A program made the position numbers and the translations under genes. Under the pieces are notes generated by a model. That model was given only the letters and a program-made list of their open reading frames with translations, had not been told where the DNA came from and did no database searches. This document shows, piece after piece, positions 10,280-17,678 of a stretch of DNA of 64,000 nt (positions are counted from its first letter, which is position 1; the number at the start of each line of letters is the position of its first letter). Where the stretch lies: assembly GCF_900119165.1 (NCBI RefSeq), contig NZ_FPJG01000006.1, forward strand, positions 3,472,001 through 3,536,000. The letters run 5' to 3'. The DNA is from Amycolatopsis australiensis (GTDB taxonomy: Bacteria > Actinomycetota > Actinomycetes > Mycobacteriales > Pseudonocardiaceae).

Positions 10280-10318
10280 GCCGTGACGGCCTCCTCGCGG
10301 CGAGGAGGCCGTCACGGC
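10280..10318. terminator. Bidirectional terminator between GH92 and MFS genes
   Basis: A perfect hairpin with a 17-bp stem (10281-10297 with 10301-10317), a CGG loop and one more G-C pair at 10280/10318, followed by CTTT. It lies exactly between the convergent stops at 10274 and 10321 and should serve both. Confidence 0.85.
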
Positions 10319-10320
10319 TT

Positions 10321-11694
10321 TCAGGCGCGGCGCAGGGACGGGAGCATCGCGGCCACCCCCAGCACGGCCACGACCAGCGGAACCACCAGTGCGACGCGCA
10401 GGTCGGCGCCGGTGGCCAGGACCGCCGACACCACTCCCAGCGTGAGCGCCGGCCCGACCTGGAACGCCGTGTTCACGAGCCCGCCGGCCAGTCCCTGGTC
10501 GGCCGCCGGGACGCTGTCCGCGGCCGCCATGGTCAGCGGGCCGTAGGTGAGCGTGAAGGCGACGCCCACCAGCAGCATCGCGGGCAGCATCAGCGTCGCG
10601 TAGCCGATCGAGCCGTCCAGGAACTGCAGCAGCGCGTACGCCGCCACCGACGAGACCAGGCCCGCGAGGGCGACGCGGCCCGAGCCGTACCGGCCGACCA
10701 GCGGCGCGGCGATCCGCGGCGCGAGGATCGCCACGACGACCCCGCTCGGGCACACGGCCAGCCCGGTCTCCCACGCCGACCAGCCGCGGAAGTCCTGCAG
10801 GTACAGCGTGATGACGAACAACGCGCTGACCCAGCCGCCGAGCAGCGACATCGCCGCGACGTTCGCCCGCACCAGCGCGCCGGAGCGCAGGATGCCCAGC
10901 CGCACCAGCGGGCTCGCCACCCGCCGTTCGAGCACGGCGAACGCGGTCAGCAGCACCGCCACGGCCGCGAGCGAGCCGAGGGTCCGCACCGACGCCCAGC
11001 CCGCGTTCGGGGCCTCGACCAGCGTGAACACCAGGAGCAGCATCGCCGTGGTGATCAGCGCGGAGCCGGCGATGTCGAAGCCGCGTCCGCCGGCCGCGGG
11101 CGAGCGCGGGACGACGGCCAGCGCGCCGAGCAGCGTGGCCAGCGCGACGAGGACCGGCGCGTGGAACACCCAGCGCCAGCTGACCTCGGTGAGCAGGCCG
11201 CCCGCGACGAGCCCGAGCGAGAACCCGGTCGCGCCGGTCGCGGTGTAGATCGAGAGCGCCTTGTTGCGGACCGGGCCCTCGGCGAAGCTCGTCGTGATGA
11301 TCGAGAAGCCGGCGGGCGCGCTGAACGCGGCGCTGACGCCGGTGAGGAACCGCGCCGCGATGAGCAGCGGCCCGCTGGTGGCGAAGCCGCCGAGCGCGGT
11401 GGCGACGGCGAAGACGACCAGCGCGCCGATCAGCATCCGGCGGCGGCCCAGCAGGTCGGCGGCACGGCCGCCGAGCAGCAGGAACCCGCCGAAGCCGAGG
11501 ACGTAGCCGCTGACGACCCACTGCAGGGCGCCGGTGGACATGCCGAGCTCGCCGCCGATGGAGGGCAGCGCGACACCCTTCATCGAGACGTCGAGCGCGT
11601 CGAGGAACATCGCGCCGCACAGCACGAGGAGCAGCCCGCGGGCGCGCGGGGTGAGGCGGTCGTGGACCGCGGCCGGAGAGGCGGAAACAGTCAA
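10321..11694 (-). CDS. MFS drug-efflux transporter (DHA2-like)
   Basis: A 457-residue major facilitator protein with about 14 hydrophobic segments, which favours the DHA2 drug:proton antiporter group. Motif A is visible as GGRAADLLGRRRML and the first segment holds FLDALDVSMKGVALPSIG. I use TTG 11694 (TTGACTGTTTCC), with GGGGG five bases upstream; no ATG or GTG lies close by in frame. The divergent TetR gene at 11813 and three GGACC/GGTCC palindromes between them indicate drug-inducible repression. The compound exported is unknown. Confidence 0.85.
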   Translation of the reverse strand: MTVSASPAAVHDRLTPRARGLLLVLCGAMFLDALDVSMKGVALPSIGGELGMSTGALQWVVSGYVLGFGGFLLLGGRAADLLGRRRMLIGALVVFAVATALGGFATSGPLLIAARFLTGVSAAFSAPAGFSIITTSFAEGPVRNKALSIYTATGATGFSLGLVAGGLLTEVSWRWVFHAPVLVALATLLGALAVVPRSPAAGGRGFDIAGSALITTAMLLLVFTLVEAPNAGWASVRTLGSLAAVAVLLTAFAVLERRVASPLVRLGILRSGALVRANVAAMSLLGGWVSALFVITLYLQDFRGWSAWETGLAVCPSGVVVAILAPRIAAPLVGRYGSGRVALAGLVSSVAAYALLQFLDGSIGYATLMLPAMLLVGVAFTLTYGPLTMAAADSVPAADQGLAGGLVNTAFQVGPALTLGVVSAVLATGADLRVALVVPLVVAVLGVAAMLPSLRRA

Positions 11695-11713
11695 GGGAAC
11701 CCCCGGGATGAGT

Positions 11714-11806
11714 CGGACCGATCGGTCCGGGACCGAACGGTCCGAATCATGGCCGCGCGTCCAGGGTGCTGTCAACCGGGAATCCAGGATGTGGACCATT
11801 CGGTCC
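11714..11806. promoter_or_regulatory. Three GGACC(N4)GGTCC operators between MFS and TetR genes
   Basis: Site 1 is CGGACCGATCGGTCCG (11714-11729), a perfect 16-bp palindrome. Site 2 is GGACCGAACGGTCC (11730-11743) and site 3 is GGACCATTCGGTCC (11793-11806), both with perfect outer arms. Sites 1 and 2 abut each other near the MFS start, while site 3 lies 7 bp before the TetR ATG. This arrangement suggests the TetR protein represses both divergent genes. Confidence 0.7.
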
Positions 11807-11812
11807 GGTACG

Positions 11813-12397
11813 ATGGCGGACATGCCGCGCAAGCCGACGCCGGATGCTCGTGAGCGCATCCTCGAAACCGCCACCCGGCTGTTCAACCAGTACGGGGTGC
11901 ACGCCGTGGGGCTGCAGCAGATCATCGACGAATGCGGCTGCGGCAAGAATCTGCTCTACAGCCAGTTCGCGAGCAAGGACGAACTGGTGGTGGCCTACCT
12001 GGCGCGCTGCAGCGGCGACTGGGACACGATCGTCGCGTCCGCGGAAGCCGCCGCGGACGGTCCGGAGCGGCAGCTGGTGGAGCTGGTGCGCGAGGTCGGG
12101 GTGCGGATCAACGTGCCGGGGTCGCGGGGCTGCCCGCTGCGCAACACGTTCGCCGAGTTCCCGGAGCGCGAGCACCCGGCCCACCGCCTGTCGATGGACC
12201 ACTTCGTCCGCGTGCGCACGCAGCTGCGCCGGCTGGCGGCCCGGACCCCGGCCCCCGACCCGGAACGGCTCGCGGACCGCATCATGTTCATCATCGACGG
12301 CCTGTACACGAACGGCCCGATCTTCGGCGACGAAGGCGCGAAGGCGGCGATCGCGTTCGCGGAAGACGTGGTGCGGGTGGAGACCGCCGTGGGCTGA
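11813..12397 (+). CDS. TetR-family regulator of the divergent MFS exporter
   Basis: A 194-residue TetR protein. The helix-turn-helix covers LETATRLFNQYGVHAVGLQQ, then CGCGKNLLYSQFASKDELV. The C-terminal domain has GSRGCPLRNTFAEFPE, as in the LmrA/YxaF-type regulators of efflux pumps. ATG 11813 (MADMPRK) and ATG 11822 (MPRK) are both possible; neither has a strong ribosome site. Three matching palindromes in the 118-bp divergent region support local control of the MFS gene. Confidence 0.88.
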   Translation: MADMPRKPTPDARERILETATRLFNQYGVHAVGLQQIIDECGCGKNLLYSQFASKDELVVAYLARCSGDWDTIVASAEAAADGPERQLVELVREVGVRINVPGSRGCPLRNTFAEFPEREHPAHRLSMDHFVRVRTQLRRLAARTPAPDPERLADRIMFIIDGLYTNGPIFGDEGAKAAIAFAEDVVRVETAVG

Positions 12398-12485
12398 GCC
12401 TGGCGCGGGGCCCGGCAGCACGGCACGAATGGGGCGAAAGGTGCCTCCACGTGCACGGACCAGCCGTTCGTGCTGAGGTGGTGGC

Positions 12486-12977
12486 ATGTCCGACACGAAG
12501 ACGACGGCGACCGAGCGGTTCTTCCGGATCGCGATCGCGATCAAGGGCCTCGACGGCGCCCTGCAGGTCGCCGGGGCGCTGATCCTGGCGCTGGTCCCCG
12601 CGTCGACCGTCAGCGGGTTCACCCACGCCGTGGTCACGCGCGACCTGCTCGGCGACCCCGCAGGCACACTCGCGCGGCACCTCCAGTCGGCGACGGAGAA
12701 CTTCCTCCACGGCGACACGAAGACCTTCGCCGTCGCCTACCTGCTCGCGCACGGCCTGATCAAGCTCGCCCTGGTCTGGGCGCTGGCGCGCAAGATCGTG
12801 CGGGCCTACCCGGTCGCCGCGCTGGTCCTCGCCGCCTTCGTCGTCTACGAGATCATCCGCGCGTTCCACACGCACTCGATCGCGCTGCCGTTCTTCGCCG
12901 CGCTCGACGTGGTGATCATCGTCCTCGTGCTGCGCGAATACCGGCAGCTGAAGCGGTCACGAAGTGCAGGACGGTGA
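12486..12977 (+). CDS. DUF2127 small membrane protein
   Basis: A 163-residue protein with four predicted membrane helices (IAIAIKGLDGALQVAGALIL, the AYLLAHGLIKLALVWAL region, YPVAALVLAAFVVYEII and LDVVIIVLVL). The FRIAIAIKGLDG start and HGLIKLALVWAL motif match DUF2127. Function unknown. ATG 12486 follows GAGGTGG. Its last 21 bases overlap the 3' end of the convergent binding-fold gene, so the two messages are antisense over their stop codons. Confidence 0.82.
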   Translation: MSDTKTTATERFFRIAIAIKGLDGALQVAGALILALVPASTVSGFTHAVVTRDLLGDPAGTLARHLQSATENFLHGDTKTFAVAYLLAHGLIKLALVWALARKIVRAYPVAALVLAAFVVYEIIRAFHTHSIALPFFAALDVVIIVLVLREYRQLKRSRSAGR

Positions 12978-14495
12978 GGTGTCCAGCGGCCGCCCCTGCG
13001 ACCAGACGAGGTCGACCGGGGCGGTCGTCCCGTCGGCCTGGATCCGCAGGATCGGCAGCACCTTGTCGATCTGGTTGCCACCGTCCTGGCGGAACGCGAT
13101 GAAGCCGGTGGCCCCGGGCACGGCGGAGTTGCAGTCGATCTCCGCGACGAAGTTCGTCACCGACCGCGAGCTGGACGACGGATCCCGCTCGGCCGCCGCG
13201 ACCGCGGTGGCCACGGCGTCGTGCTCGATCATCGCCGCGCCGTCGGAGAGGTCCTCCCGGGTGAACTCGTGCGTGCCCGTGAACGCGTTGATGAAGTCCG
13301 TGTAGTTCTGCTGGTAGGTCAGCGCGGCCTCGTTGCCGGTGAACATCTTCCACTGGTCGGGGTAGGCGAGCGCGGTGTACAGCGGCGTGACGGCGATGTC
13401 GCCGTCCAGCGGCAGCTTCGAGCCCACGAGCGTCGCCGTGTCGTCGCCGGAGATCACCGTGACCGAGCGGAGGCCCTGGCAGGCGCCGTCGTCGGACAGC
13501 GCGTGGACGAACGAGCGCAGGTCGACGCCGCGGCCGGCGAAGTAGATGACGTCCGGCTGGGCGTTGCAGATGTCGGAATGCATGCCGCGGAACAGTTTCT
13601 GCAGGTAGCCGTCGCGGCTGGTGCCGGTGAGCTGACCCTCCAGCGAGTCGTACTTCTTCGAGAACGCGATCGGCACCAGCCGCTGGCCGGTGAACGCCTT
13701 CGCCAGTGTTCCGGCGTAGGTGTCGGCCTCGTTGACGTCCGCCACGAGCATCGTGCGCTGCTTCGGCAGCTTCGCGATGTAGTTGACCGCGGCGTGGGCC
13801 TCGTCGCTGTTCGTCGGCCCGACGCGGAAGAAGTTCTTGATCGGCTTGCCGTCGGCGTCGGTGTTCAGGTCGTCCGCGGTCACCGTCGCGCCGATCGTGA
13901 CGATCCCGTGGCGGGACAGCTCGGCGATCGCGTCGCGGGTGTTCTGCAGGCTGATGCCGATCCCGGTCACGGCCGCGATGTGCTGGCTGTCAGCGTTTTC
14001 GACGATCCGGTCGACCGCTTCGCGCCAGTGCTCGGCGCTGCCACCGAAGTTCGCCAGGAGCAGCTTGACGCCCGCGGAGTCCGGGCGCGGCCAGGCCGCG
14101 GCGATCGCGCCCTGGATCTCGTGCCTGATGAACTCGATCGGCGTGCTGTCGGTGTCCGGGTCGGGCGTCAGGTTCTCCAGCACCACGATGGTCTTGAACG
14201 TGTCGCCGGCGCGGGCGTTGCGGTCGGCGATCAGGGCCTCGACGTCGGCGAGGGGATCGTCGTCGCGCAGCGGCCCCGACTCGAGGGCCAGGCCGACGCA
14301 GACGTCGCCGGTCGCGGTCAGGCCGGCGCCGCACCGCTCCCACGGGCGGGTCCACGCGAGCAGGGCGGCCAGCACGAGCACGCCGACGACCGTGACCGCG
14401 ATCCAGTGCCGGTGCAGCAGGCTCCGCGGCCGGACGGGCGGCAGGGCGGGCCGGCTGCCCGGGGCGAGGCGGTCGAACAACGCGGTGCGGGGCAT
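12957..14495 (-). CDS. Membrane-anchored periplasmic-binding-fold (LIVBP/ANF-like) protein
   Basis: A 512-residue protein with a short cytoplasmic tail, one membrane helix (WIAVTVVGVLVLAALLAW, about residues 31-48) and a large extracellular domain. That domain looks like type I periplasmic binding proteins or ANF receptors: IAAVTGIGISLQNTRDAIAE, HGIVTIGATVTADDL, RTMLVADVNEADTYAGTLAK, DVIYFAGRGVDLRSFVHAL and VTVISGDDTATL. No ABC permease or transport ATPase is near. Instead a P-loop ATPase follows upstream (20-bp gap) and then a PP2C gene, all on the same strand. I infer a sensor rather than a transport component. CTSC-like cysteines suggest disulfides. Confidence 0.72.
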   Translation of the reverse strand: MPRTALFDRLAPGSRPALPPVRPRSLLHRHWIAVTVVGVLVLAALLAWTRPWERCGAGLTATGDVCVGLALESGPLRDDDPLADVEALIADRNARAGDTFKTIVVLENLTPDPDTDSTPIEFIRHEIQGAIAAAWPRPDSAGVKLLLANFGGSAEHWREAVDRIVENADSQHIAAVTGIGISLQNTRDAIAELSRHGIVTIGATVTADDLNTDADGKPIKNFFRVGPTNSDEAHAAVNYIAKLPKQRTMLVADVNEADTYAGTLAKAFTGQRLVPIAFSKKYDSLEGQLTGTSRDGYLQKLFRGMHSDICNAQPDVIYFAGRGVDLRSFVHALSDDGACQGLRSVTVISGDDTATLVGSKLPLDGDIAVTPLYTALAYPDQWKMFTGNEAALTYQQNYTDFINAFTGTHEFTREDLSDGAAMIEHDAVATAVAAAERDPSSSSRSVTNFVAEIDCNSAVPGATGFIAFRQDGGNQIDKVLPILRIQADGTTAPVDLVWSQGRPLDTSPSCTS

Positions 14496-14515
14496 CGGGA
14501 TTCCGTTTCGGCGCG

Positions 14516-16543
14516 TCAGGGCCAGAGGCCGCGGAAGGCGAGGGTGGCGGTGTCGTCGAGGGCCTTGGTGTCCGCCCGCTGGGACTTCGACGACAGCGCC
14601 GTCAGCGCCGTGCCGATGTCCTGGTTCTGGTCCGGGCCGCGCACCGCGAACGGGTTCGCGCTCAGCCAGCTCGCGGCGAGCAGGCGGGCGAGGTTGTTGC
14701 GGATTTCCGTGCGGCCCTCCGGTTTCCGCGTGACGTCGGCGTCGACGAGCTTGCCGTAGAGCCGCTCGTAATCCTCGTCGAGCGGCTGGGCGTCCGGGGC
14801 GTGCACCACGACGGTGAGCCGGTCGACCCACTCGCGGTGCGGCAGCTTCGGGAAGTCCCGTTCGAACAGGTCCACCACGTCCGCGAACTCGCCGAGGGCG
14901 AGCAGGCAGTACGCGCGCCGGACGTCGTCGGAGCCCGGGGCGTCGCGCAGCGCGGCGAACTGGGCCGCGTAGGTCGGCCCGGCGCCTTCGCCGCGCCGCG
15001 CCAGCGCGGACACGAGGTTGCCGGCCGGCCACGGGTGCAGCGTGACGTGGTCGGGGGTGCCGCCGCCGGTGCCCGGCGCGCTGACCCACAGCGACGCCCG
15101 CAGTTCGGTGAGGATCGGCCCGACGTGCGGCTGGCCGACCAGGCCGTGCTCGGGCAGCGGCACCAGCCACGGCGCGGTGGCGAACGGCGCGGCCGTGACC
15201 AGCGCGTCGGTGTCCACAGTGGACAACTTCAGCTCGGACAGCCAGGTGCGCCACGGATCCGGCCCGGCGGTGCCGAGGACGTCACGGGCGCCGTCGCGGA
15301 CCGGGGCGTCGCCGAGCGTCCGCGCGAGCTGCTTCACCGCCTTCGGCAGGCCGCCACTGGCCCGGTGGACGAATGCGGCCGTCGCGCGCGGGACGTGCTC
15401 GCCGAGCAGCCCCGCCACCTCGTGGACGTCGAGGGGTTCGAGCAGCACGGGGTAGTAGCCGGACGGACGCGCGTGCTCCGGGTGCTCGGCCCAGTCGTCG
15501 TAGGAGGCGTCGCGGCAGCTGGGCACGACCCGGGCCGCCGGGCCGGCCGGCTGCCACGGCGGGCGCCAGGCGCGGGCGAGCTCGCGCTCCCATTCGCCGT
15601 CCCACTTGCCGCTGGTGGCCACGACCAGCAGCGGGTCGCCGGTCCCGCGGTCGCCGTTGCGGCGCCGGAACGCCTCCCGCGCCGCCGTCAGCGCCTTGAG
15701 GAACGCCAGGCCGCCGGCGTGGTCGACGTCGTCCAGCAGCACCACCCAGTTGTGCACGTGCGGCAGCTTCTCTGGGTTGTCGCAGTCGCAGGGGCTGTGC
15801 CGTTCCGGGGCGGACATCCGGCGGTGGTTTTCCCGGACGTCGGCGAGGAAAGCCTCGGTCAGCCACGCCGTGACGCCGTCGGGGTCCGGCTCGCGGCCGC
15901 GGGCCAGCCAGTTGAGGTCGACCAGCGCGTCGAGGGCGTCGCCGCTCTTGAACCGGTCGAACTCCGTCAGCGAGCGCAGGACCTGGCCCAGGCGCGGCCG
16001 GATCGTCTGGATCAGGGCGGGGACCTCGGCGGCGAAGGCGTCGCCGAAGGGGGCGGGCACCGCGCGGGCCGCCGTCCCGGCCAGGACGCGCACCAGCGGG
16101 TCGAGCCGGCCGGGCCAGCGGCTGCGCTTGAATTCCACGAGCAGCCGGCGCAGCGTTTCCTTGTCCCGGCGGCGATCGGTGGTGGACAGCTCGGCGCCCA
16201 CGGCGATCAGGGCGACGGTGAAGCGGAGGAACCGTGGCTGCGCCCGGTGCCGCCACTTGCGGGAGAGGTTGTAGGCCAGCCTGATCAGCACGTCGACCGG
16301 GCTCGGGTCGTCCCCGGCGAAGTCGAACCTGGCGTGCACGACACCCCAGCCGAGGTGGTCGGCGATCTCGGTGAGCGCGTGCGACTTGCCCGCGCCCACC
16401 GGGCCCAGCAGCAGCACCACCGGCTGGCGGCGGGGTGGCTTGCCGGCGACGCCGTTCCACAGCAGGCGGCGGGTCAGCAGGACCGGACCGGAATGATCCG
16501 CATCGACCATCGGTGTGTACTCCCCCAGGTGGACCTCGGACAC
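14516..16543 (-). CDS. Large P-loop ATPase, STAND/KAP-like, function unknown
   Basis: A 675-residue cytosolic protein. Walker A is LLLGPVGAGKSHAL (about residues 44-57). Walker B is WVVLLDDVDHAGG (about 270-282), followed by a sensor-like LLVVATSGKWDGEW. A winged-helix-like segment and an alpha-helical C-terminal half (AYCLLALGEFADVVDLFERD) follow, as in STAND/AAA regulators. A Cys-rich CDCDNPEKLPHVH patch lies before Walker B. GTG 16543 has GGTGA 6 nt upstream; ATG 16510 with GGGGGAG is the alternative. It is 20 bp from the membrane-anchored binding-fold gene, so the pair probably acts together. Confidence 0.7.
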   Translation of the reverse strand: MSEVHLGEYTPMVDADHSGPVLLTRRLLWNGVAGKPPRRQPVVLLLGPVGAGKSHALTEIADHLGWGVVHARFDFAGDDPSPVDVLIRLAYNLSRKWRHRAQPRFLRFTVALIAVGAELSTTDRRRDKETLRRLLVEFKRSRWPGRLDPLVRVLAGTAARAVPAPFGDAFAAEVPALIQTIRPRLGQVLRSLTEFDRFKSGDALDALVDLNWLARGREPDPDGVTAWLTEAFLADVRENHRRMSAPERHSPCDCDNPEKLPHVHNWVVLLDDVDHAGGLAFLKALTAAREAFRRRNGDRGTGDPLLVVATSGKWDGEWERELARAWRPPWQPAGPAARVVPSCRDASYDDWAEHPEHARPSGYYPVLLEPLDVHEVAGLLGEHVPRATAAFVHRASGGLPKAVKQLARTLGDAPVRDGARDVLGTAGPDPWRTWLSELKLSTVDTDALVTAAPFATAPWLVPLPEHGLVGQPHVGPILTELRASLWVSAPGTGGGTPDHVTLHPWPAGNLVSALARRGEGAGPTYAAQFAALRDAPGSDDVRRAYCLLALGEFADVVDLFERDFPKLPHREWVDRLTVVVHAPDAQPLDEDYERLYGKLVDADVTRKPEGRTEIRNNLARLLAASWLSANPFAVRGPDQNQDIGTALTALSSKSQRADTKALDDTATLAFRGLWP

Positions 16544-16626
16544 ATCGGGTCACCAGAGTAAACACACCGTGATGAATAGGCCACGGATTCTCGCGGATTG
16601 GCCGGAAAATGTCACCGGGCCCCGGT

Positions 16627-17337
16627 TCACGCGGCGACGGGAAATCGTTCCGTCGTGACGTCGGCCGCCACGGGTTCGACGTAGACGGCGGTCGCGTTGT
16701 CCGAGCCGCCGCGGGCGAGCGCGGCTTCGACGAGCTCGGCGGCGCCGGTGCCCGGCCGGGCCAGCACGGCCCGGATCCCGCTACCGCCGAGGGGCTTGTG
16801 GACGCCGTCGCTGGTCAGCAGCAGGCCGGTGGACGTCGTCTCGGCGGTGCCGATCTCGTCCGGCCCGGCAGTGCGGACGCTCGTGGTGACCACGTGCTCC
16901 ATCCGCGGCGTCACCGGCTGGTGGCGGGCGCGGAAGTACTCGGCCAGCGTGTGGTCGGTGGTCAGGCGGGCGAGCGTGGTGCCGTCCCAGGAATACGCGC
17001 GGGCGTCCCCGGCCCAGGCGATGCGGTAACCGCCGCGCTCGGCCGGCATGGCCACGACCAGGACCGCGTCCCCGAGGGTCCGTTCCCGCACCGCGCGCCC
17101 GGCGGTGAGCACGGCCTCGACCGGTCCTTTGTGGACAGCAGTGCGGGCGGCGGCCGCGGCGGCGGTCCGGGCGGCCAGCGCCGCGGCGGCGTCGTCCCCG
17201 ACACCGTCGGCGAGCGCGAAGACGATGCCGGGTCCACCGGCGGCGGCGTACGCCCCGACGGCGTCGGCGTTGAGCGAGCGCGGCCCCTGCGCGTTCGCGG
17301 TGTGCCAGCGCGGGTACCCCGGACGTGTGACGGTCAT
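16627..17337 (-). CDS. PP2C-family protein phosphatase
   Basis: A 236-residue serine/threonine phosphatase core without extra domains. PP2C motifs in order: NADAVGAY, FALADGVGDDAAAA (metal-binding Asp), IAWAGDARAYSWDG, LTTDHTLAEYF, GLLLTSDGVHKPL and GGSDNATAVYV (metal-binding Asp). The first motif reads NAD where DNED is usual, a modest divergence. AGGAGG lies 6 nt before ATG 17337. It is the first gene of the minus-strand run that continues, after an 83-bp gap, into the ATPase and binding-fold genes. I infer it resets a phospho-switch in that module; no kinase gene is adjacent. Confidence 0.85.
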   Translation of the reverse strand: MTVTRPGYPRWHTANAQGPRSLNADAVGAYAAAGGPGIVFALADGVGDDAAAALAARTAAAAAARTAVHKGPVEAVLTAGRAVRERTLGDAVLVVAMPAERGGYRIAWAGDARAYSWDGTTLARLTTDHTLAEYFRARHQPVTPRMEHVVTTSVRTAGPDEIGTAETTSTGLLLTSDGVHKPLGGSGIRAVLARPGTGAAELVEAALARGGSDNATAVYVEPVAADVTTERFPVAA

Positions 17338-17429
17338 CGCGGCCTCCTCATCCCCTCACGGCTTCCATGGTCCGCGCGAAACCTGTGGGGCGTCTGAGAT
17401 TTCGCCGTGCCGCGGACACGATCCCCGGA

Positions 17430-17678
17430 ATGGACGATCACCGCGCGCTCGGAAACCCGATTCTGTCGTACGCATTCCTGGTGGACGCGGGCGATTTCAC
17501 CGGTGTGGGTGAACTGTTCGCGGACGGGGAGTTCGTGGGCCGCGGTGGTGTGGCCCGCGGTGCTCGGTTCGCCGCTGCTGTCGCGGAAAGGCCCGGGCTC
17601 CCGGCGGAGCCCGGGCCTTCGCGCCGGGTCAGCTGCGCAGGTCGTAGACCGTCCGGCCGCCGACCGTGGTGGCGGTGA
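17430..17678 (+). pseudogene. Truncated SnoaL/NTF2-like domain remnant
   Basis: From ATG 17430 the frame begins MDDHRALGNPILSYAFLVDA and continues GDFTGVGELFADGEFVGRGG, which matches only the first 40 or so residues of SnoaL-like small enzymes (usually 120-150 residues). The homology then ends and the frame runs through the terminator hairpin at 17588-17619. It looks like a 5' gene fragment left by a deletion, not a working protein. The match is by recognition only. Confidence 0.5.
17588..17619. terminator. Terminator downstream of the GT39 operon
   Basis: AAGGCCCGGGCTCC (17588-17601) pairs perfectly with GGAGCCCGGGCCTT (17606-17619) around a CGGC loop. It lies 10 bp beyond the stop of the minus-strand GT39 gene, whose transcript reads through A/T-flanked arms. 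It is therefore a good intrinsic terminator in that direction. Confidence 0.8.

Noticed and set aside
12957..14495. Substrate-binding protein of an amino-acid ABC transporter
   Set aside because: It is anchored by a helix rather than exported or lipidated, and no permease or transport ATPase lies nearby.
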